This document shows, piece after piece, positions 1 to 9,532 of a stretch of 64,000 bases of DNA. Under the pieces are notes generated by a model that ran no database searches, had not been told where the DNA came from, and saw only the letters and a list, made by a program, of their open reading frames with translations. The position numbers and the translations under genes were made by a program. This DNA comes from Branchiostoma floridae (Eukaryota > Chordata > Leptocardii > Amphioxiformes > Branchiostomatidae). The stretch covers positions 19,683,556-19,747,555 of the forward strand of contig NC_049991.1 in assembly GCF_000003815.2 (NCBI RefSeq). The letters are read 5' to 3'. Positions within the stretch are counted from its first letter, which is position 1. Each line of letters begins with the position of its first letter.

Positions 1-557
1 ACACCGGTACCGGTGTCGATGCAAATCGACGCCGGTGCCGGTGTCGATTCATTCTGACCAATCAGGGGAGCGATACCCACCTGCCTGGCCTGAATCTACG
101 TGTTACGGCGTCATAACCAACGTGGAACGGGGCCTTCTGATTGGTCCACGGCGCCTGGCTATATGATAATGTACATTTATGCCCTATTAGGCTAAGTACA
201 GGTGTGTAGATACAAGAGTTGTAATAAAGTACTTGCTGACATTGGGAGGACATGAATGGTTAAAGGACTCAATGCTGGATGAAGCAGTGTAACTCTTTCC
301 TTTAATACATGCCATGATCAGTGAACTATGCCTTGTAATTTCTGGTTCTAAGAGCTGCAATCCTAGCAAGTACTGCATCATTTAGGTGCAGTAACATTCA
401 CTCGGTTCTCTTTGCATGGTTAACCTTACAGGTGTGAGGTAAACTTGCATGTGCATTATGCAGATGAGGCAAGGCATTCATTTTTTTGTATGGTCTTGAA
501 ATTTGGAATTACTTTGTTATTTCTGCATCTGCTACACCCTCCTCCTACTTGAATAAT
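1..557. other. Left-edge flank, no gene
   Basis: Positions 1-50 hold GC-rich interleaved palindromes built from ACCGGT and TCGAT, which could be the cut end of a repeat. Near 55-65 and 138-148 two CCAAT boxes face each other (GACCAATCAG and CTGATTGGTC), which could be a promoter-like pair or a small inverted repeat. No coding exon is visible in the rest. Confidence 0.4.
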
Positions 558-559
558 GC

Positions 560-758
560 TAGTTCACCTTTATTCGCGGGGTAACCTATATCTGTTCTTT
601 TTAAAAACAAGGTATTTTGGGATATCAAGTAGGAGGGTGGTGTTTTCATAGTTTGAAAATTTTACAATTTGAAACCAGCGCCCGGCAATTTTGTATCCCT
701 AGATACCCTGTTTATCAACACAACAAATATAGGTTACCCCGCGGATAAAGGTGAACTA
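560..758. mobile_element. TAGTTCACC-family inverted-repeat element, copy 1
   Basis: About 199 bp. The ends are inverted repeats beginning TAGTTCACCTTTAT and reading CGCGGGGTAACCTATAT inward, mirrored at 724-758. It has no coding capacity. Related copies lie at 961-993 (one end only), 2747-2835 (half), 6867-7073, 55174-55376 and 62897-63479, so this is a dispersed miniature transposon family. The superfamily is not assigned because the target duplication is not clear. Confidence 0.8.
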
Positions 759-1498
759 ACGTCCCAGCTACAGTGTTAGGGTAGAAGCGTTGCCGGGTAT
801 CCAGATGTTCCTGACACACCCGGCAACCAAGGGCGGCGACCCCACTCCCGGGGTCACATAACTCATGTTCAGTCGCGGGAGGGGGGCAAAGCCTTGATTA
901 GGTAAAAACGTTTCATCATGTCGTAACCGTGATGTCATCCTGGGGTCAGCCATAGGCACAGATATAGGTTACCCCATGGATAAAGGTAAACTAGGGTTAC
1001 AGTTCTTAGTTTTCTATGGAATGAAATTGATTACATGGATACATGATTAGGGGCTAGTAGGCTAAAGCCCTTAATGTCACACATAGCCGAAACTATCATA
1101 GGCGAGCTCCCAACCTTCTCCAGACCATGGTTGGGAGTTAGCCATGAGTGAGGTTTGGTACGGACATTAAATAGTTTTCTGCACTTAAACAATGCTTGAA
1201 TATCATAGGCGACAAAGGACGGGGGTGCATGTTTGCAATTGGTTGGGTGCATTTTGTGAAAAGAAAACTTTAAGATGCTGGTTGGCCTAGGGATCCTGAA
1301 ATGGAGATGGATGCTGCTCTATGTGTCATCAGGTGCAGGAAGAACCTTTAAGTTAGGTAACTTTATCTTTTAATTAATATATTCAATGTAATATATCTTT
1401 CATACCAACCTAAATGTAGAAATAACTTAAAGCATCTAGAAGCAATCATTAATACCCAGCATGTTTGTAATGGGTAGAGGTACACCCCTCGTAAAGCT
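759..1498. other. Non-coding stretch with one orphan TAGTTCACC end
   Basis: A GC-rich segment (about 780-945) is followed at 961-993 by a lone right end of the TAGTTCACC family, so the element may be composite or partly duplicated. From 1000 to 1498 I see only AT-rich unique sequence. Confidence 0.4.
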
Positions 1499-1930
1499 CA
1501 GTTCAATAGTCAAAACTCAGGGAAAACGCTCACAGGAGAAACACACCCAGCAGAAGAGGAGATATCCCATGTGTGTATCTTCCCTTTTTCCCTAGTCAGA
1601 GAGTTCTTTTTGTTTGCTTTGGAGGATACATTACTGTAATTCCTGATTTTTTCAATGTACTGTTATGTTCACGGTTTTCACTGTGAAGACTATAACGTGA
1701 ACTTATCATTACTGATAACAAATAAATCACTGCCTTTGTTAATGCGCACTTGTCACTACAGTGAACATTAAGTTCGGAGAACGAGTTAAATTTTCTCAGA
1801 CCGTGAAAATTTGGTACCGTGAAGACAAAGTGAATTACAGTATACAAAAGGTTTCCTTTAATATTGCCAATTATATAGAGACTGTGATTCCATTGTGTTT
1901 CATGATAATCAATCAATCACTCCTAGGAGG
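1499..1930. repeat. Dispersed repeat, copy 1, interrupted by a MITE
   Basis: The sequence from about 1500 to 1633 and 1841 to 1905 matches 55385-55590 nearly collinearly, including a shared CCCTAGTCAGA and the block AAAGGTTTCCTTTAATAT. In this copy a 207-bp inverted-repeat element (1634-1840) sits where the other copy is uninterrupted. Confidence 0.7.
1634..1840. mobile_element. 207-bp MITE with TA target, copy 1
   Basis: The ends are CTGTAATTC and GAATTACAG, each flanked by TA. The interior is rich in palindromic TTCACGG/CCGTGAA motifs. A second copy of the same length lies at 38937-39143. The TA target suggests a Tc1/mariner-type origin. No transposase is present. Confidence 0.75.
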
Positions 1931-2257
1931 ACAGCATAACAGACAGTAGGTTTGCAGGTCCTTGTGTTTCTGTTGGTGGAGCAATTGGTCATGGATATTA
2001 ACAGTACTATGTTTTCCATTGGGTTTCATATGTGTATCCTTCAGTCATACATTGGAATCACATTAGATAAGTGTCCCAGTATGTGTCTGCTGTAAGACTG
2101 AGCTTTGCGAGGGATAGTCTCTGGTCAGTTTCCCCTCTCTGTAGGGGCCAACAACCGCTAAGCCGCGCTAAACAACATTGCTTTAGGCAGACCCATAAAT
2201 TGTGAAGGCAAATTCCTGCGCAGGGACCATTCCGGGTAAAACATTCATGAAAAGCGG

Positions 2258-2735
2258 AGTAACAGCTCCTTACGGGCAGCTGTGTGGAGGTCTCCGCGGG
2301 CATGTTCCCTGTGAATTATTTAGCCCAACACTTGAGGAGAACACTCTTCTTCATCAATGCTGTATCAGATCATAGAGAGAAACCACAATGGGAAATGTAT
2401 CATTTTTTTAAAATTATAATTTCAGAAATGCTGCATACTAAATTATGATAATCCCAGTGTTCTCACAAGGATTTTTCCACAGCATACTTGGAACATCCTA
2501 ATGCAGCACAGCCACAAGTCAACGAAGTCAAGTCAAACATTGTAGGTGGTCTGGGAGAATCCTCCCCTTGAATGTTTTAAGAATCATAAGCCACAAAAAC
2601 ACTTTTTTCTGCATTTGAGGTCAGCTGTGTGGAGGGCTCCCCGGGCATGTTGACTGTGAATTATGTAGCCCTGAACACCTGGAACAACTGAGGAGAACAC
2701 TCAATTATACAACCTTCATCAATGCTGTATCAGAT
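2258..2735. repeat. Local direct duplication of ~85-110 bp
   Basis: A block starting AGCTGTGTGGAGG at about 2278 and ending ATGCTGTATCAGAT at about 2368 recurs at about 2622-2731 with small indels. The interval between (2370-2620) is AT-rich and shows no gene. Confidence 0.65.
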
Positions 2736-2746
2736 AAATCTGATGT

Positions 2747-2835
2747 CAGTTCACCTTTATCTGCGGGGTTACCTATATCCGTTGTTTAAACTTCAATGTT
2801 TTGAAAATGTTGCAGATTGATATAACAACGGATGT
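2747..2835. mobile_element. TAGTTCACC-family element, truncated
   Basis: It carries one terminal repeat (AGTTCACCTTTATCTGCGGG) and the typical interior ending near an AACGGATGT motif at 2827-2836, but no complete partner end. I read it as a deleted copy of the family at 560-758. Confidence 0.55.
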
Positions 2836-3059
2836 ATGTGGAAATCATTTCTTGAAGCAGAGAAATAAGACCATAGACCATTTTGTTGGCTTCACTGTAC
2901 ATGTAGTTTGTGAATTACTGCCCCCAACAAGTGAGTTTACTAGTCTGCCATTTTACTCTTGAATATTTTAACTTACAGTCTGAATTCAGCAGTGTGTGTG
3001 TCAAGCATAGTGAGATCCATATTCAAACCCTTGCCTCTTCTCCTTTGTTATTTTGTGGT

Positions 3060-3500
3060 GCAGCCTTTTGTAAGCACTTACGGCCGACCATAAAGAGTTA
3101 TCAAGCCTTTTACGGCGCTGACCCCCTGCATGGTAAGTGGCCAGAGATAATGGCGACTGTGAAATTGAAATCAGGGGAAACCCAGCGGCCCCAGCCTCCC
3201 CGCTAGAACCGCCGCTTCGATGATGTAAGGCTGCCGCGATCGCGTTTTATATCTGTGTTAGCCGTAAACTCGAAATTTTTATGGCACCCAGGAACGGTTC
3301 ATTCCAGGCGGGCCATAAAGTTGATGTGCCTCAGAGGTTTCCGAGCAAGAAATTACTTTCTTACTGCGATTGGGGAGTGAATTAGGGACATAACGTTGGG
3401 TGTAATATCCGCATGTAAAGAGAGGTTACAATAAACCCGCGTTCCGCACACATCCTGGTTTGACAAACCTTCCGTCGCATTTTCCAGGAATGAGAAATGA
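3060..3500. promoter_or_regulatory. GC-rich unique island, possible cis-regulatory element
   Basis: A high-complexity block in an otherwise AT-rich flank. It contains several CCATAAA/TTTATGG motifs (3089, 3280, 3313), which resemble Hox/Cdx-type sites. It has no long ORF of convincing composition and no repeat copy elsewhere in the window. It lies about 6 kb upstream of the LRR-Ig gene. A regulatory role is inference only. Confidence 0.3.
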
Positions 3501-4075
3501 GCTAAGAAGACAAAATGTTTGCGCACAACTAGATATGAAGGGGAGTTTTGCAGTACAGCAGGAACTGAAACATTTATGAGATTGTGAAGTCTGATTTAAC
3601 ACATCTGCTCAAAGCTGCAGGCACTTCTGACAGATGCTTAGTGTGGTTAGGTAGTGCGTTATGTCGTTAAAACTAACTTAAAGGTATTTTTGCAACAAAC
3701 ATGCAGTGACCACTTTAAAAGTTGTTGTTTTTTACATGGTAAAACTCATGAAGAGAAATGAACACCTTGTCTTATGATGATACTACATGGCTTGTCAAAA
3801 AGAGCATTTTTTGCTTCATGCAAACTTCAGGGCATTAACTTAAAGGAAAATGGAAAGAGGATGCTAGAGTTATTACCTGTACTCCATTTTCAGATCCACA
3901 AACATTTTGCATGTAATTTTATGCAATACCATTACTAATGCTGTAATTCAATGCTTGTAAAGTTGAAATATTATAAAATTTTTACAAAGTGTCATCAAAT
4001 GTCAGTAATGCTAAACTTCAAATCCAATACAGAACTGAGCTTCCATGCCAGTAATTAATGAGAGAAGATGGTGAC
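3501..4075. other. AT-rich intergenic, nothing recognised
   Basis: No ORF, tandem repeat or inverted repeat of note was seen. Confidence 0.4.
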
Positions 4076-4572
4076 TAGGGGTGGGTAACGGTACCGAAAA
4101 TACAGGAACAGGTACAGTTCAGGTACAGAGAACTAGGTCCAGGTACGGACCTGAACCTGGACTTAATCATCTGTAAACATATCATACTCAAAGCAATGGT
4201 CCGTTTCACTAACGAGGGATTGTTTAGTGGAGAATCCAACGTCCATTGGCATGTCAAAATCCTATCTTCATGTAAACAACACTAATTGCCCGAGTCTGTT
4301 TTAGACCCAGTTTGACCAAGGAGCTTTTATCAGATATTAGCTCCTTGGTTTGACTGTGGATACTTAGTTAAAATGACTTTCAACTCTCCTCTACTTTGCT
4401 CTTGTTGTTTGCTTGGACATTGTTAGCCCCAAAATATGTGAATGCCTGCCGGTACAAGTTTGTTCATTTTCAAATCGGTCAAACATCCGTTCCACTGATT
4501 TTTTTCAGGTTCTTTTTTTTCCAGACCAGTCCAACAAGACAAAAAGGTATACCTTTCCGGTACCCACCCCTA
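4076..4572. mobile_element. hAT-like non-autonomous element, TAGGGGTGGG family, copy 1
   Basis: About 497 bp with ends TAGGGGTGGGTA and TACCCACCCCTA and subterminal AGGTCCAGGT-type motifs. The flanking 8-mers ATGGTGAC (4068-4075) and TTGGTCAC (4573-4580) agree at 6 of 8 bases, consistent with an aged 8-bp hAT target duplication. Related full or partial copies are at 12286-12709, 23594-23870, 38320-38426, 46690-46828 and (a sister family) 56755-57184. No transposase ORF is visible. Confidence 0.75.
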
Positions 4573-5990
4573 TTGGTCACAGACCAAAGCAGTAATCAGC
4601 TAAGAAAACTGCCCAGCTGCCTGCTGTTTATTTGCCTGTTAGAGTCTTTAGCACCTTCAGCAAAAATGAGGACAGTGTATACTGCTGACTGGGAGTCAGG
4701 ATGTTGCTTCTTTCTGTGTGTACTTGCCTCTTGTTTTACTGTGACCAGAAGCAGCACAGCTAAGAAACCTGCCCAGCTGTCTGCCGTTTTTTGCTTGTTA
4801 GAGTCTTTAGCACCTTCAGCAGGAATGAGTACAGTCTGTATACTGTACGTGCTGGCTGGGATTCAGGATGTTGCTTCTTTCTGTTTCTACTCGCCTTTTG
4901 TTTCACTGTGACCAGAAGCAGTACAGCTATAAGAAACCTGCCCAGCTGCCTGCCTGCCGTTTATTTGCCTGTTAGTCTTTAGCAGTCCTTCAGCAGAAAT
5001 GAGGACAGTCTGTATTGCTGACTGGGAGTCAGGATGTTTCTTCTTTCTGTTTCTACTCACCTCTTGTTTTACTGTGATCAGAAGAAGTACAGTTAAGAGA
5101 AACCTGCCCAGCTGCCTGCCTGCCGTTTATTGCTTGTTAGAGTCTTTAGCACCTTCAGCAGGAATGAGGACAGTCTGTAGTGATGACTGGGAGTCAGGAT
5201 GTTTCTTCTTTCTGTGTCCACTTGCCTCTTGTTTTACTGTGATCAGAAGCAGCACAGCTAAAGGTGCACTCTCACTGCACTTGTGTCAAGCTTGCGTCAC
5301 TGCGGGGTTTGACAGATACTCAACAAATTTCAGTGATGAAGAACAAATTTTCTTAATTTTTGTGTATTTTATTTTCCTCTAAAAAGTCATACTTTAAAGT
5401 ATCACGCAATATCTAAATCATAAAAAATTGTAGAACAAAACAGTGACACAGTAAACAAACCCCGCATTGACACAAGCTTGACACAAGTGCAGTGAGGTAC
5501 CACTTTAAGAAACCTGCACAGCTGCCTGCCTGCCATTTATTTGCCAGTTAGAGTCTTTAGCACCTTCATACAGCGGGAATGAGAACAGTGTGTAGCTCTG
5601 ACTGGGAGTCAGGATGCTGCTTCTTTCTGTGTCTACTTGCCTTTTGAATGAACGCCGCAGTGACACAAGCTTGACGCAAGTGCAGTGAGGTACCACTTTA
5701 AGAAACCTGCACAGCTGCCTGCCTGCCGTTTATTTGCCTGTTAGAGTCTTTAGCACCTTCATACAGCGGGAATGAGGACAGTGTGTAGCTCTGACTGGGA
5801 GTCAGGATGCTGCTTCTTTCTGTGTCTACTTGCCTTTTGAATGAACGCCGCAGTGACGCAAGCTTGACGCAAGTGCAGTGAGGTACCACTTTAAGAAACC
5901 TGCACAGCTGCCTGCCTGCCATTTATTTGCCAGTTAGAGTCTTTAGCACCTTCATGCAGCGGGAATGAGGACAGTGTGTAGCGCTGACTG
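4573..5990. repeat. Tandem array, unit ~165-190 bp, seven units
   Basis: Units begin near AAGAAACCTGCCCAGCTGCC at about 4603, 4768, 4935, 5098, 5508, 5700 and 5894. Each carries GTTAGAGTCTTTAGCACCTT and CTGACTGGGAGTCAGGATG. Spacing is about 165 bp in the first four and about 190 bp in the last three, because a MITE inserted at 5261-5505 and part of it was then copied along with the unit. ORFs here, including one of 171 codons from 4396, are products of the repeat and are not called as genes. Confidence 0.85.
5261..5505. mobile_element. MITE with long inverted ends and TA target inside the array
   Basis: About 245 bp. The ends AAGGTGCACTCTCACTGCAC and GTGCAGTGAGGTACCACTT are flanked by TA, with inverted repeats reaching about 50 bp inward to AAACCCCGCA. 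The right end (about 45 bp) recurs in the next two array units at 5655-5700 and 5848-5893. Confidence 0.8.
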
Positions 5991-6175
5991 GAAGGAGTAA
6001 TTACCAGTAGGATTCATGGCTGGGTGGTGGAGACCCTTCAGCCGGGGGGCTTTACACTAGATCCGTCACAGGTTTAATTATCCAAATGACTCCGTACGGG
6101 ACACTGCCTGAATGCAGATGAGGGCAGAGAATCGAGAAATGTCCAGGCATTTCGTTTTAGTGGAGCAGAGTTGGT
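5991..6175. promoter_or_regulatory. Unique island after the array
   Basis: A high-complexity segment containing GGAGTAATTACC and GGTTTAATTATCC homeodomain-type cores. It is not repeated in the window. A possible enhancer fragment, weakly supported. Confidence 0.2.
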
Positions 6176-6299
6176 AAGATGTGTAACTCAGCTGATCAGC
6201 CTTTTCTAGCACAGTGCTTTTGCTGCTGGGTTGTAATCTGCCGACCAAGGTGTCGGCATGTTTGTTTCTTTTTATTCTTGCTCGCCCCTCTTATTTCTA

Positions 6300-6630
6300 C
6301 AGATGGGCTGAAATTTGTTTTTTACAATTCTCTATTCAAATTCAGAATAACTTTTATGGTGGATTAAAGAAGAGTTTTAGGAAATGCCACAGCTTTTTGT
6401 TTTAGTGGTGCAGAGTTGATGAGATGGGCTGAAATTTGTTTTTTTGTAAGATGGGCTGAAATTTGTTTTTTACAATTCTCTATTCAAATTCAGAATAACT
6501 TTTATGGTGGATTAAAGAAGAGTTTTAGGAAATGCCACAGCTTTTTGTTTTAGTGGTGCAGAGTTGATGAGATGGGCTGAAATTTGTTTTTTTGTAAGAT
6601 GGGCTGAAATTTGTTTTTTTGTACATTGCT
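6300..6630. repeat. Tandem duplication, unit ~145 bp
   Basis: A block beginning GATGGGCTGAAATTTGTTTT and running through TATGGTGGATTAAAGAAGAG is present twice in near-identical form, followed by partial third copies of the first 25 bases. Recent local duplication; non-coding. Confidence 0.85.
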
Positions 6631-6866
6631 CTGTTGGAGTTCAGAATATCTATAATAATAGTTTGTTTCCTTTCTTTTTAAAGTTTTGACTACCTCATGC
6701 ACACTTTAAATCATGATTCTATGTTACTGGCCAGGGCTTATGTGTTGTACTTTTAATTAGCATAGAGCTTGTAAATGTCAGTTCCAATATACAGTGTAAC
6801 ATTTACTTAACCTTGCATTACCTTAAATGATGAATTGGTGCTAGACTATGTAAGTGCACTTAATGT

Positions 6867-7073
6867 TAGTTCACCTTTATCCGTTGGGTAACCTATATCC
6901 GTTGTATATAAACATAAGGTATTTCGGGATCGTTAAGTCGATGGAAGGTAGTTTCTTATTGCAATATCTTGAAAATGTTGACATTTGAAACCCACATCAT
7001 TCACCTGAAATGTCTAAATACCCAGCTTTGTAAAACAATGAATCTAGGTTACCCAACGGAAAAAGGTGAACTA
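6867..7073. mobile_element. TAGTTCACC-family inverted-repeat element, copy
   Basis: About 207 bp with both ends intact (TAGTTCACCTTTATCCGTTG and its complement ending GGTGAACTA). Same family as 560-758. Confidence 0.8.
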
Positions 7074-7129
7074 GCATTACACACAGGCAGTGTGTTGGAT
7101 ATTGATTAAAGATGTAGAGTTTGTTAACG

Positions 7130-7760
7130 TGGGTTGAAAAGATGAATGCTGAGGTACCTCACTGCACTTGTGTTTCTTCACTTTTTATTAGCCCCGTGAT
7201 GAAACCTGGTGCCATATCTCCTTAAAACGCATAAAGAAAAAGATGGATTTTGGATGCCTCTTTCTTCCAAAATCTTCCCACCGAGACAAGACAGCAGGCC
7301 AATTACCCAATAAAATTTTGCAATGTCTCCCATGATGGAAACCATTACAATGTGCTTTTCAGCCCTAAAGCATTTGTAACCTGCCTTTGCAGCTACCAAA
7401 AGTTGCTAAATCATCACTAATAGAGTGAGGGTGCTAAAATAGGGTGTTAGAGAATAGATCAGAGATGCAAAGTTTGTTGGTGTGTGTTGAAATGTGAATG
7501 GATTACTGCAGAAATGTGGTTTTGTTTGAAAATTTAATTAGTCTCATGATGAGGAATGCTACCTAAAAGTGCATAATTGTAAAGATGGATTTCGGATGCC
7601 TCTTTCTTTATGATCTCCCCACAGAGACAAGATGGCCCGCCAGGTGTCCGATAAAATTGTTCAATGTCTCCCATGCAGGACACCATAACTTGTGTACATG
7701 TACTTCATATTCTGCTACAACTGATTATAGGTCTAAAGGCCTTAGAAAAGAAATCAATCA
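7130..7760. repeat. Diverged direct duplication, ~330 bp offset
   Basis: The blocks at 7160-7385 and 7520-7700 share, in order, a GATGAAAC-like start, AAGATGGATTTTGGATGCCT, GAGACAAGA and CAATGTCTCCCATG. They have diverged by substitutions and indels, so the duplication is older than its neighbours. No ORF is kept across both. Confidence 0.6.
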
Positions 7761-8514
7761 TTAGTAACAAATGCTGTTAAAGTTTTGCCTGTATGCATCA
7801 TTCTAAAGCTTTTCAGAAAGGGACATGCACATGTGTATATGACAATTTTCACTTGAAGTGCTACTTGATCATGCCCCTGATATCATGTAATATAATATGT
7901 GACTTCTATATCAGTAGTTTTAGATTTGTCATTTCACAAGCAAACTTTAGAATTCCCAGCATTGGTTACTTTCTGAATTATTCATTTTTTCTCAGTCCTT
8001 TATACCCGGCTATGCTGTAGCAGAATATGAAACCACTGGATTAGATAAATGGAATGCCTGAATAGTAGCTTTGATACAATTTTGACATACCTTAGATAAA
8101 TGAAGATCTTGGCATTTCACAATGTTAATATTTTCGGGTACTTTGTTGTAATGTCGCCAAGTTAATGAGAATGAGGTTATAGACAGTGGGTTCATCATAT
8201 GAAACTAGATCATAGGAACATCTGAAGTTGCGCTATATGTCATATGAAACTAGATTTTTTTTTAAATCTGACGATGCTTCCAGCCACTTTGGTGCTGACA
8301 TTGTGTCTGACCCAGTGTAACAGGTCATGATGTACCCCTTAATTATCCTAGGGTACATAATGGTCAGGGTGTGTTCTGGGCCATTACACTGGCTTACTAC
8401 TGCACACAGTACAATATGCGTTTCACTGTCACAGGTCTTCATATATGGTGTCACCTGACTCTAACACTGCCAGTATGAGAAGCATCTAATACCAGCTCAA
8501 AAAAGGACAAGAAA
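7761..8514. other. AT-rich intergenic, nothing recognised
   Basis: No gene, clear repeat or inverted repeat was seen. Confidence 0.4.
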
Positions 8515-8850
8515 CAGTCATGTCTTCATGTACCAGAGTTACCAACCTAGGATAATTTGATGTGTTAAAAACTTATATTTTCCCAGAACTATCATAGAGT
8601 GAAATTTGTACCAAGCACAGAAGGGACATCTTTGTTTGATAGTTTTAAAGAGAATTTGCAGATACTGAACGACCTGTCAAACTAGGTGTGACAGGTCGTT
8701 CAGTATAATAAAACCAGCTGCTGCTGCGCCGCGTGCCTGCAAAGCTGGTGTGTTATACCGACTATATAGATACAGATACAGAAGCTGGTGTGTTACACTG
8801 AAGGGTGGTTATACCAGCTATACAGATACAGATACAGTAGGGTTTGCTTG
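8515..8850 (+). mobile_element. SINE-like dispersed repeat
   Basis: Positions 8690-8840 match the reverse complement of 35590-35700 (CGTGCCTGCRAAGCTGGTGTG, GATACAGATACAG), and 8530-8640 matches 14895-15010 and 42925-43020 in inverted orientation. A 37-bp hairpin (8667-8704) is formed by TGAACGACCTGTC and its complement. The inserted copy at 35495-35743 has a clean target duplication, which supports retroposition for the family. Confidence 0.6.
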
Positions 8851-8859
8851 CTGCATTCT

Positions 8860-9178
8860 GCCATGAATGGAAACGAAATTACAGACTGAATCGCTGGGAA
8901 CATTCCACCCCATTGAGTCATCTCCCCCCTTTTACTGATAAGGGATCAGCCTTCAAAAAATGCGTCTCGGTACGGGGAGATTGACGTATTGTGGAGGGAA
9001 AAGGGAGCTTAGATGGGCAGATGAAGAAGTAAGTGATGTGTGGCGGCGATGGGAAAGGGCTTTAAGTGAATCCTTTGTTCCGACGGCGGGAAATGACCAC
9101 GACCAAACGGAAATCGATAGCTTATTTGGCCGGCGTGTAAGAATAAATAGTGATAAATGGTGGGACAATGGAGATCAG
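8860..9178 (+). promoter_or_regulatory. Probable promoter-proximal region and non-coding first exon of the LRR-Ig gene
   Basis: A unique, higher-GC segment immediately upstream of the LRR-Ig gene. It ends in a good donor, CAG|GTAAAT, at 9178/9179. A matching acceptor TTCCTGCAG ends at 9412, giving a small intron (9179-9412) in the 5' untranslated region. An 81-codon ORF (8960-9205) runs through it, but it crosses the donor and has no recognisable domain, so I do not call it a gene. No TATA box is obvious. Confidence 0.4.
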
Positions 9179-9412
9179 GTAAATCAATACATTAAGAAGA
9201 CATAAAATTAACAAAAAGTGAGTAATGCAGAATCAATGGCCGGAGTGTGGGGGCAGAGGCAATGAGGGGCTGAGCTGGCTTATCTTAATGACCATGGCGG
9301 CAATGCCGGTAAACCCGCAAACCTATGATACCTGCAAGGTGTTTCACATACATGTGGCCCCTGAGTTTTGTCCTGTCCTAATTCCGTGTTCGTATTCATT
9401 GTGTTCCTGCAG

Positions 9413-9532
9413 GTATTATCCAGTCTGTGATCTGAGAGGGGCCGTCTAGGGCTGCGGAAATCGGCCGTCCATATCAGCCGTCGTCAACGTCTCACCAGTG
9501 CTTGGCTATCGCGTGACCCAGACAGGGCTAAG
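9413..9532 (+). other. 5' untranslated leader of the LRR-Ig gene (predicted)
   Basis: It lies between the predicted acceptor (AG at 9411-9412) and the start codon at 9533. The start context CTAAGATGG has A at -3 and G at +4, a strong initiation context. Confidence 0.4.

Noticed and set aside
4396-4911. 171-codon + strand ORF
   Set aside because: Runs from a hAT-like element into a tandem array and consists of repeat read-through.
8960-9205. 81-codon ORF upstream of the LRR-Ig gene
   Set aside because: Crosses a good splice donor at 9178, no recognisable domain; better read as non-coding exon or promoter-proximal sequence.
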